Below, in pieces: positions 1-4,731 of a DNA stretch of 7,065 nt. Where the stretch lies: the NCBI GenBank assembly GCA_913054055.1, contig CAJXIT010000182.1:1-7065 (forward strand), given 5' to 3'. Made by a program: the position numbers and the translations under genes. The notes beneath the pieces were generated by a model. That model searched no databases. It was given only the letters and a program-made list of their open reading frames with translations, and had not been told where the DNA came from. The stretch comes from an uncultured Thalassolituus sp. (GTDB lineage Bacteria > Pseudomonadota > Gammaproteobacteria > Pseudomonadales > Oceanobacteraceae). How positions within the stretch are numbered: position 1 is the stretch's first letter; every line of letters begins with the position of its first letter.

Positions 1-173
1 CCGCTGATCACTTGGAATGGATTTTTGCTATCTGCGGGCATTAATCGACAAATAGCCTTAAGTACCCCCACTTGGTAGGCAGCACGTGCGCCACCACCTG
101 AGAGTACTAACCCTATTTTTTTGTCCACTAACTTCCGTGTCATAAAAGAAAAATTACTAGGAGAATAAGCCAT
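1..173 (-). CDS. Patatin-like phospholipase, N-terminal fragment (runs off left edge)
   Basis: The reverse strand from 173 encodes 57 complete codons with no stop before the window edge. Residues 21-37 contain GLVLSGGGARAAYQVG, the glycine-rich oxyanion-hole motif near the N-terminus of bacterial patatin-like lipid acyl hydrolases. The last visible residues, VISG, sit where family members continue into the GTSAG elbow that carries the catalytic serine, so the nucleophile and the later Asp are outside the window. Family members hydrolyse acyl esters of phospholipids or neutral lipids; the substrate here is unknown. There is no signal peptide before the motif, suggesting a cytoplasmic or membrane-associated enzyme. 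Two in-frame ATGs are possible, at 173 and 143, and neither has a convincing Shine-Dalgarno sequence; the second gives an N-terminus (MTRKLVDKK) that also fits the family. The gene is divergent from riboflavin synthase with 42 bp between starts. Family assignment is firm; the start is not. Confidence 0.88.
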   Translation of the reverse strand, partial: MAYSPSNFSFMTRKLVDKKIGLVLSGGGARAAYQVGVLKAICRLMPADSKNPFQVIS

Positions 174-204
174 TAGTATAGTTCATAATAACGGCCTATA
201 TTGC

Positions 205-208
205 AGGA
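205..208 (+). promoter_or_regulatory. Ribosome binding site fixing the riboflavin synthase start
   Basis: AGGA lies 7 nt before the ATG at 216. This supports ATG 216, giving the family-typical MFTGIVQ N-terminus, over the in-frame TTG at 201, which would add five residues and place this site inside the coding region. Confidence 0.75.
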
Positions 209-215
209 AAGTCGT

Positions 216-833
216 ATGTTTACCGGAATCGTTCAAACCACTTTACCCATTAACGCCATAGACAAGCAAACTGGCCTATGGAGCCTATCGATCACCTTGC
301 CAGATAATATGATGCAAGGACTAACTTTAGGGGCCAGTATTGCACTAAATGGTGCGTGTTTGACTGTCACCAGTATCGATAAATGCGATGTCACTTTTGA
401 TGTCATGATGGCCACACTCAATTTAACCAATTTAAACGCGCTAGAAGTGGGAACTCAGGTGAACGTGGAGCGAGCTGCACGCTTTGGCGATGATATTGGT
501 GGTCACCAGTTAAGTGGTCATGTGTTTGGCAAGGTCACCGTGGTTGAAGTTGAGCGCCCTGAAAATAATTGCATTGTGTGGTTTGAAATCACCGATCAAT
601 TTAAACCGTATATTTTTGACAAAGGCTACATTGGCTTAAACGGTTGCAGTTTGACCATTGCAGAAGTGAAACAAGATCGTTTTTGCGTGTACTTGATTCC
701 TGAAACGTTAAACATCACCACGTATAAAGATGTGAAAGTAGGGGATCAAATTAACCTTGAGGTAGACAGTCATACGCAAACTGTTGTGGATACGGTTGAG
801 CGCTTATTACGGCAAAAAGGTCTAGTGAATTAA
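216..833 (+). CDS. ribE: Riboflavin synthase, alpha subunit
   Basis: Encodes 205 aa that catalyse the last step of riboflavin biosynthesis: dismutation of two 6,7-dimethyl-8-ribityllumazine molecules to riboflavin plus a pyrimidinedione, in the cytosol. The protein shows the family's internal duplication of two lumazine-binding barrels: the first (about 1-95) begins MFTGIVQ and has NGACLTV at 45-51, and the second (about 97-185) has NGCSLTI at 142-148. Residues aligning with those reported as important in the E. coli enzyme are kept (Ser41, Cys48, His102, Asp184, the last matching E. coli Asp185). GGH at 95-97, LIPETL at 160-165 and the C-terminal trimerisation-type helix (VVDTVERLL) are also present. 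Length is slightly below E. coli RibC (recalled as about 213 aa), mostly from a shorter tail. The gene stands alone, not in a rib operon, and the 42-bp upstream gap leaves no room for an FMN riboswitch. The symbol ribC is used for the same enzyme in E. coli. Confidence 0.97.
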   Translation: MFTGIVQTTLPINAIDKQTGLWSLSITLPDNMMQGLTLGASIALNGACLTVTSIDKCDVTFDVMMATLNLTNLNALEVGTQVNVERAARFGDDIGGHQLSGHVFGKVTVVEVERPENNCIVWFEITDQFKPYIFDKGYIGLNGCSLTIAEVKQDRFCVYLIPETLNITTYKDVKVGDQINLEVDSHTQTVVDTVERLLRQKGLVN

Positions 834-844
834 ACACTAAATAA

Positions 845-891
845 AAAATAATTCAGCCCATCATCGCGAACGATATGGGCTTAATTATTTT
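845..891. terminator. Bidirectional intrinsic terminator between ribE and glutaredoxin
   Basis: A long hairpin joins 845-861 to 875-891, with one mismatch in 17 pairs and core AGCCCAT/ATGGGCT. An inner ATCG/CGAT stem closes a CGAA tetraloop at 867-870. The T-rich right flank serves the + strand (ribE, stop at 833). The A-rich left flank (843-848) becomes a U-tract on the - strand and serves the glutaredoxin gene, which stops at 903. Confidence 0.9.
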
Positions 892-902
892 GGTTGCTTT
901 TC

Positions 903-1148
903 TTATAAGCTTTTTAGGTATTGAACAATATCTGATGATTCATACATCCATTGCACATCGCCATTTTCCCCTGTAATGCGTAAACATGGCACTGTGCCTC
1001 TGCCACCACCTTGAATTAAATCTTGACGATTTACAGGGTTAGTTAACGTGTTCATTAACTCCACTTGCACTTGAGTATTACGCATTTCGCGTAACACCAT
1101 TTGGCAAAATGGACATTGATCATAGTAATACAGGGCATAACTGGACAT
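903..1148 (-). CDS. Glutaredoxin-family thiol-disulfide oxidoreductase
   Basis: Encodes 81 aa forming a single thioredoxin-fold domain. Visible features are a beta strand, then the dithiol active site CPFC at 12-15, the cis-proline segment TVPCL (Pro54), and YESSDIVQYL at 69-78. The last resembles the glutathione-contact and helix region of glutaredoxins and glutathione-transferase N-terminal domains (compare E. coli Grx2, recalled to have PESMDIV). It probably reduces protein disulfides or mixed glutathione disulfides in the cytosol, but partners cannot be inferred. It is too short to contain the helical GST domain, so it is a stand-alone glutaredoxin. ATG 1148 was chosen because it starts immediately before the first strand; an in-frame TTG at 1160 would add MARI. 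Neither start has a good ribosome binding site. It is divergent from the TauE-family gene with 48 bp between starts, and convergent with ribE. Confidence 0.88.
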   Translation of the reverse strand: MSSYALYYYDQCPFCQMVLREMRNTQVQVELMNTLTNPVNRQDLIQGGGRGTVPCLRITGENGDVQWMYESSDIVQYLKSL

Positions 1149-1196
1149 AATTCGCGCCAATAACTCGTAGTGTATTTAGATAGTGAATAAAGTTGA

Positions 1197-1946
1197 ATGT
1201 TAGACCAGATTATACTGTTTTTGATCAGTACCATTGCAAATATTTTTTCGGCCTTTGCTGGCGGTGGAGCAGGGCTGATTCAGCTACCCGTTTTAATCTT
1301 CATGGGGCTGCCTTTCTCAGTGGCTTTAGCCACCCATAAAATTGCCACTGTGGCCTTAGGGTTGGGCGCCACCATTCGTAATGTAAAAGAGGGTCATACC
1401 AGCTGGCGTTTTAATGTATTTATGTTGGCGGCCGGTATACCGGGTGTGGTGCTTGGGGCGTTTATCATTGTTGGAATTGATGATCGAATTGCTGAAATCT
1501 GTTTAGGGGTTTTAACCTTAAGCCTGGGTCTTTATTCAATCTTCAAACCTGAGCTTGGGATCGAAGCTCAACCAAAGCACCGGGATACACAGGGCTATGC
1601 CTTTGGGGCGTTAGGGTTGTTTTGTATCGGTTTTGCTAATGGGGCGCTATCCGCAGGCACAGGTTTATTTGCCACCATGTGGTTAGTGAAATGGTTTGGA
1701 CTGAACTACAAACATGCGGTAGGTCACACTTTAATATCGGTAGGCTTATTTTGGAATGCCAGCGGTGCAGTCACAATGGGGGTGATCGCTGAGATTCAGT
1801 GGGATTGGTTGCCAGCCTTGGTGTTAGGTTCTTTGCTGGGAGGCTTTGTTGGCGCTCACATGGCGATTAATTTGGGATCGAAATGGATCAAGCGGGTTTA
1901 TGAAGTGGTGACTTTGATTGTCGGCATTAAGCTCATTTTAGGCTGA
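1197..1946 (+). CDS. TauE/SafE-family membrane permease (putative sulfite/anion exporter)
   Basis: Encodes 249 aa, very hydrophobic, with about seven to eight membrane segments (near 4-38, 42-60, 73-93, 98-116, 133-155, 176-197, 204-224, 235-248). It has the internal duplication typical of the TauE/SafE (formerly DUF81) family: SAFAGGGAGLIQLPVL at 18-33 followed by ATHKIA is echoed by GALSAGTGLFATMW at 149-162 followed by HAVGHTLI at 173-180. Characterised relatives are implicated in export of sulfite, sulfoacetate or related anions, but substrate cannot be deduced from sequence in this broad family. It sits in the inner membrane. The start ATG at 1197 has only a weak purine-rich upstream stretch. 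The neighbouring divergent glutaredoxin could hint at thiol or sulfur metabolism, but that is only proximity. There is no taurine or sulfonate gene in the window. Confidence 0.92.
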   Translation: MLDQIILFLISTIANIFSAFAGGGAGLIQLPVLIFMGLPFSVALATHKIATVALGLGATIRNVKEGHTSWRFNVFMLAAGIPGVVLGAFIIVGIDDRIAEICLGVLTLSLGLYSIFKPELGIEAQPKHRDTQGYAFGALGLFCIGFANGALSAGTGLFATMWLVKWFGLNYKHAVGHTLISVGLFWNASGAVTMGVIAEIQWDWLPALVLGSLLGGFVGAHMAINLGSKWIKRVYEVVTLIVGIKLILG

Positions 1947-1972
1947 TTCACTGCGGAATAGGAATACGGGTA

Positions 1973-2002
1973 TTAGCCCTGAAACCTCGGCTAAATTATG
2001 AT
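1973..2002 (+). promoter_or_regulatory. Weak promoter candidate upstream of fklB
   Basis: TATGAT at 1997-2002 is one base from the sigma70 -10 consensus. A poor -35 (TTAGCC, 1973-1978) lies 18 bp upstream, which would give a leader of about 75 nt. The same TTAGCC pairs with GGCTAA at 1989-1994 as a small hairpin lacking a T-run, so no clear terminator separates the permease gene from fklB. Confidence 0.3.
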
Positions 2003-2082
2003 AAAGTGCGCGGCGAATTCATCATTGCCGTGATTGATTGTTTAATTTGATCAGGGCCAAGCTTTAAATTACTAGGTAGATT

Positions 2083-2697
2083 ATGAAAATGGATACTCCT
2101 GCTCAAAAAGTTAGCTATTTAATCGGTCGTCAAGTAGGTGATCAGCTAAAAGGCAGTCAATTCCCAGGTTTTGAATTAGACGGTGTTGTACAAGGTATCA
2201 AAGACGCCATGGCAAATGCTGAAATGCCTCTGTCTCAAGCTGAGATCGAAGGTGCGTACGAAGTTATCCAAGGCGAAATGCAAAAAATGCAGGAAGAATT
2301 GTCTGCTAAAGCCCGTGAAGCGGGCGATGCATTCCTTGCTGAAAACGCGAAAAAAGACGGCATTGTCACTCTAGAAAGCGGCCTACAATACGAAGTGATC
2401 ACTGAAGGTTCTGGTGCACAGCCAACTCGTGAATCCACTGTACGTACTCACTACCACGGTACTTTCACTGACGGTCGTGTATTTGATAGCTCTGTTGAAC
2501 GTGGCGAGCCAGCTGAATTCCCAGTAGGCGGTGTAATCGCTGGCTGGACGGAAGCGCTTCAGCTTATGAAAGAAGGTTCAAAATGGCGTTTATTCATCCC
2601 TAGCGATCTAGCTTATGGTGAGCAAGGTAGCCAAGGTGCGATTCCTCCTCACAGTGCGTTAGTATTTGAAGTGGAACTGCTTGCAGTTGTTAGCTAA
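2083..2697 (+). CDS. fklB: FKBP-type peptidyl-prolyl cis-trans isomerase FklB (FKBP22)
   Basis: Encodes 204 aa, close to the recalled 206 aa of E. coli FklB. Residues about 5-95 form the helical FKBP_N dimerisation domain (KVSYLIGRQVGDQL near 9-22, and a long Glu/Lys/Gln-rich helix at 51-93). Residues about 100-203 form the FKBP catalytic domain. The residues lining the FKBP12 active site all have counterparts: Tyr124, Phe134, Asp135, Phe146, Val151, Ile152, Trp155, Tyr178 and Phe195. It is expected to be an active prolyl isomerase and chaperone, dimeric through the N-domain. There is no signal peptide, so it is the cytoplasmic FklB type rather than periplasmic FkpA. Start ATG 2083 is preceded 6 nt upstream by AGG (2074-2076); ATG 2089 is in frame but less well spaced. 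It appears to be transcribed alone, ending in a strong terminator. Confidence 0.96.
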   Translation: MKMDTPAQKVSYLIGRQVGDQLKGSQFPGFELDGVVQGIKDAMANAEMPLSQAEIEGAYEVIQGEMQKMQEELSAKAREAGDAFLAENAKKDGIVTLESGLQYEVITEGSGAQPTRESTVRTHYHGTFTDGRVFDSSVERGEPAEFPVGGVIAGWTEALQLMKEGSKWRLFIPSDLAYGEQGSQGAIPPHSALVFEVELLAVVS

Positions 2698-2721
2698 TTC
2701 ATAATGTATTGAGTTAGTGAG

Positions 2722-2756
2722 AAGGTCATTAGCCATTAGGTTAATGGCCTTTTTTT
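2722..2756 (+). terminator. Intrinsic terminator of fklB
   Basis: A hairpin of 13 pairs (2722-2734 with 2739-2751, two of them G-U) closes an ATTA tetraloop and runs into a seven-T tract at 2750-2756, 25 nt after the fklB stop. Confidence 0.93.
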
Positions 2757-2797
2757 GTGATAAATGTTCAAGAGTTAGAGTATCCAGTAAGCCCCTA

Positions 2798-2827
2798 GAA
2801 AAGAGCAAAGAAAAGAGCAAAGAAAAA
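2798..2827. repeat. 12-bp tandem repeat, about 2.5 copies
   Basis: GAAAAGAGCAAA occurs at 2798-2809 and again, identically, at 2810-2821, followed by a partial copy GAAAAA. It lies between the convergent terminators of fklB and the AraC-domain gene. The A-run of the last partial copy doubles as the U-tract of the - strand terminator. No coding role is seen. Confidence 0.85.
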
Positions 2828-2850
2828 GCGCTGCTCGTGAGAGTCAACGC
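2823..2850 (-). terminator. Intrinsic terminator of the small AraC-domain gene
   Basis: Read on the - strand, GCGTTG pairs with CAGCGC and CTC with GAG, giving nine pairs with one bulged A, one G-U pair and a TCAC tetraloop. TTTTTCTTT follows immediately. It lies 57 nt past the stop of the gene at 2908-3294. Confidence 0.82.
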
Positions 2851-2907
2851 CGTTTCTTTGTGTCGCTAAGCTCGCAACCAACAACAATGAAATCTAAATC
2901 GTCAGTT

Positions 2908-3294
2908 TTAAGCCGCGGTTGAATGCTTAAACTGAGCTTGGTAAGCGGCTGGAGAAAGCCCTGACCATTTTTTAAAGGCGTGTCTAAAGTTGGCCACATC
3001 ACTAAAGCCTAAAGAATCCGCAATCTGCTCTGTGCTCATGGAGCCTTCAAGTAAGCACTCAATGGCGTAGTCACAGCGAAATTTATCCACCATTTTTTGA
3101 TAGCTTGTGCCTGCTGTGGCTAATTGGCGTCTAAGGGTGCGACCACTCATATTAAAGGCGCTGGCTAGCATATCGAAGCTTGGGTGATCGCCAATTGACG
3201 TTTTTAAAATAATATCGATGTCACTTAATAAATGGCTGGCTTTGCAGTTATTTAATGGTGAGCCATTTGGGCTGGTATGTGTATTGGAGTGCAT
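2908..3294 (-). CDS. Stand-alone AraC-type DNA-binding protein
   Basis: Encodes 128 aa. After about 22 polar residues, nearly the whole protein is one AraC/XylS DNA-binding domain: first helix-turn-helix at about 38-58 (FDMLASAFNMSGRTLRRQL), linker helix, and second at about 88-109 (IADSLGFSDVANFRHAFKKW) followed by the family signature SGLSPAAYQ (111-119). It most resembles the C-terminal third of OruR/ArgR-type regulators, which are about 330 aa with a large N-terminal ligand-binding domain; that domain is absent. The start at ATG 3294 is supported by AGAGGGA (3305-3299) just upstream, and the DNA beyond it is non-coding in this frame, so this looks like an intact short gene rather than a broken long one. 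The next gene upstream on this strand is the membrane AraC protein, 211 bp away. Role: probable transcription factor, targets unknown. An in-frame TTG at 3309 would overlap the ribosome binding site. Confidence 0.88.
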   Translation of the reverse strand: MHSNTHTSPNGSPLNNCKASHLLSDIDIILKTSIGDHPSFDMLASAFNMSGRTLRRQLATAGTSYQKMVDKFRCDYAIECLLEGSMSTEQIADSLGFSDVANFRHAFKKWSGLSPAAYQAQFKHSTAA

Positions 3295-3304
3295 ATCTTC
3301 CCTC

Positions 3305-3477
3305 TGCAATGTGGTTATTATTAGTATGTATATTCAATGCAGTTACTTTAAAGGGAGGGAGAACTTGGAGCTATGGTATTCGATTTGCAATACTAAAATG
3401 CACTGTGCAATTACTGTAATCCCTTTAAAATCAATGACTTACAATGGTGTTTTGGCGTATTTTGTGGTGTGTGCAAT
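3305..3477. promoter_or_regulatory. Cluster of TGCANT words upstream of the small AraC-domain gene
   Basis: TGCAAT occurs at 3305, 3386, 3406 and 3472; TGCAGT at 3338; TGCACT at 3399. All six read on the + strand. The longer pattern TGCA(G/A)TTACT(T/G)TAA is shared by 3338-3351 and 3406-3419. The copies at 3386 and 3406 start 20 bp apart, about two helical turns, a spacing resembling half-sites of AraC-family regulators. TTTAAAGGG (3347-3355) and CCCTTTAAA (3421-3429) form a further inverted pair. This is a candidate operator region for the gene at 2908-3294; no strong sigma70 promoter was recognised. Confidence 0.45.
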
Positions 3478-3498
3478 TCTTAAAAAATTAAGAATTGC
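3473..3498. repeat. Perfect 11-bp dyad just past the membrane AraC gene
   Basis: GCAATTCTTAA (3473-3483) and TTAAGAATTGC (3488-3498) are exact inverse complements around AAAA. On the - strand the hairpin begins 8 nt after the stop of the membrane AraC gene, where a terminator would be expected. It is AT-rich and lacks a trailing U-run, so it may be a weak terminator, a 3'-end protecting hairpin, or a protein-binding dyad. Its left arm contains one of the TGCAAT words. Confidence 0.7.
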
Positions 3499-3505
3499 TT
3501 AGGGC

Positions 3506-4537
3506 TTAGCGAGGAGTAGAGGTTTGAGTACGGTGTTCAGTAGGTGTTGTATCCTTAATATCTTTAAAGGCTCGATTAAAAGAGCTTAAGGTTCGATATC
3601 CCACATCCAATGAAATATTCAAAATGGGTGTATCTGGTTCATTAAGAAGACGTTGAGCAGCTTCCTGTATTCGAAGCTGGTTAATGTAATCGTTAAAATT
3701 TCGGTACCCAAGGGTTTGGTTGATTAGCGCTCGGGTTTTATATTCGGGCATGTCTAAGGCGTTGGCTAGGGTCTTAATGGTGAGATGCTCAGTACGATAA
3801 AACCCCTGTTTCATGAGTTCATTGAGTTTGTGTTGTTGCCCGTCCTCAATTGATTCTTGAGGTTTGGCCTCAAAGCTAGGTGCCACTTTAGGTTGTTCTC
3901 CAGAATCATTACTGATCGCTTGTAGCCCAAACAACACCCCTTTTTTGCCTTCTATCAAGAAGTGGGAGCAAGAAAGAGCGGCCACGATAATGGCAATATA
4001 GGAAATTTTTAGGTCGAACAGGCCTGTGTTCATAGGGATAACCACCAGTAAAACTGTTACCCCTACGCTGATCAGTAAGGCTTTACGTAACTTACGGCTA
4101 GATTCAACCAAGTCATCTTCCCAGTGAGAAATGACAGTCCATAAGCCCAAAGCGATGACGACATACTCAAGATACGTTCCCAGGGTCCAGCTGAAAAAAT
4201 ACCAGGTGGACTCAGGGTTACTAATGGTATCGGTGAGTTTTCCAATGGCGGGGGCAATAAATGTATAAAGCGCAATGAGACCAGCAAAGGATTTAATTTT
4301 AGGGCGATAAGCAAACGCTAATTGGCATAACAGCCAGAATAGGGCGGGCACCATGGTCGATATGGAGCTTGCAAAATGATTCCATGGAGAATGAACAATA
4401 TCTTGGATTAAGAAACATGAGCCTGTGGTTAATAGGGCTACAAACGTTTTCCCCACCTTGAGGTGACCAAAATCTCTTGCAATGATCACAATTAATAAGC
4501 AGACAGCCCCTAGGGCAAAACCAGATAAAAAGTGCAA
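3506..4537 (-). CDS. Membrane-bound AraC-family transcriptional regulator (7-TM sensor plus HTH)
   Basis: Encodes 343 aa. The N-terminal two thirds is hydrophobic, with about seven membrane segments (near 3-20, 31-48, 60-77, 83-100, 117-137, 152-168, 178-195). A polar linker (about 205-235) leads to a cytoplasmic AraC domain: first helix-turn-helix around 250-285 (LTIKTLANALDM, then GYRNFNDYINQLRI), second around 303-330 (ILNISLDVGYRTLSSFNRAFK). The architecture suggests a one-component inner-membrane sensor that binds DNA from the membrane; the signal is unknown. The reading frame is open upstream only to a TAG, and the only usual start codon before the first helix is TTG 4537, which has no clear Shine-Dalgarno sequence; a start at GTG 4489 would cut into helix 1. 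The promoter at 4571-4599 places transcription just upstream of 4537 and supports this start. The gene is divergent from the large lipoprotein gene and may regulate it. Confidence 0.9.
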   Translation of the reverse strand: MHFLSGFALGAVCLLIVIIARDFGHLKVGKTFVALLTTGSCFLIQDIVHSPWNHFASSISTMVPALFWLLCQLAFAYRPKIKSFAGLIALYTFIAPAIGKLTDTISNPESTWYFFSWTLGTYLEYVVIALGLWTVISHWEDDLVESSRKLRKALLISVGVTVLLVVIPMNTGLFDLKISYIAIIVAALSCSHFLIEGKKGVLFGLQAISNDSGEQPKVAPSFEAKPQESIEDGQQHKLNELMKQGFYRTEHLTIKTLANALDMPEYKTRALINQTLGYRNFNDYINQLRIQEAAQRLLNEPDTPILNISLDVGYRTLSSFNRAFKDIKDTTPTEHRTQTSTPR

Positions 4538-4570
4538 AAGGGATGACCGTGAGATTATTATTGTCGCAAC

Positions 4571-4599
4571 ATACTAATGTATGACTGAGGCTAGCTCAA
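4571..4599 (-). promoter_or_regulatory. Sigma70-type promoter of the membrane AraC gene
   Basis: On the - strand, TTGAGC (4599-4594) and TAGTAT (4576-4571) are separated by exactly 17 bp. The predicted transcript would start near 4564, about 27 nt before the TTG start. The -10 lies inside a short dyad, CATAC-TAAT-GTATG (4570-4583), which could be an operator. Confidence 0.65.
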
Positions 4600-4629
4600 T
4601 AGTACTCATTCTTTTTAATAATCATTTTT

Positions 4630-4677
4630 TATAAGACCTATAAGGACACATATCCTTACATTATTTAACTGTCTTAT
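4630..4677. repeat. Nested inverted and direct repeats in the divergent promoter region
   Basis: TAAGGA (4641-4646) and TCCTTA (4653-4658) are inverted around six bases. Outside them, ATAAGAC (4631-4637) and GTCTTAT (4671-4677) are also exact inverse complements, though the two centres differ by 4.5 bp. TATAAGACC and TATAAGGAC lie head to tail at 4630-4647. This is a candidate operator or 5'-leader hairpin for the lipoprotein gene. No convincing sigma70 promoter was found for that gene, which would suit activator dependence. Confidence 0.45.
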
Positions 4678-4731
4678 GGCCAGTATCGTCTATTTTTAAA
4701 TAAGATGGACAAATGAAGGCGTTATATTTTG

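Noticed and set aside
174..215. FMN riboswitch upstream of riboflavin synthase
   Set aside because: Only 42 bp separate the divergent starts, too short for an RFN element, and none of its conserved segments were recognised.
2235..2438. Overlapping open frames inside fklB (both strands)
   Set aside because: They are shadow frames of a strongly conserved FKBP gene with no start signals or motifs of their own.
1197..2697. Permease and fklB as one operon
   Set aside because: The genes are 136 bp apart with a promoter-like element between them and no functional link; neither a terminator nor co-transcription can be shown, so no operon is claimed.
2659..2847. 62-codon - strand open frame downstream of fklB
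   Set aside because: It overlaps the fklB 3' end and both terminators, and its sequence is low-complexity from the tandem repeat.
3218..3502. 94-codon + strand open frame across the AraC intergenic region
   Set aside because: Its first part is antisense to a well-supported gene, there is no ribosome binding site at its internal ATGs (for example 3326), and the protein shows no recognisable pattern. A short peptide cannot be fully excluded.
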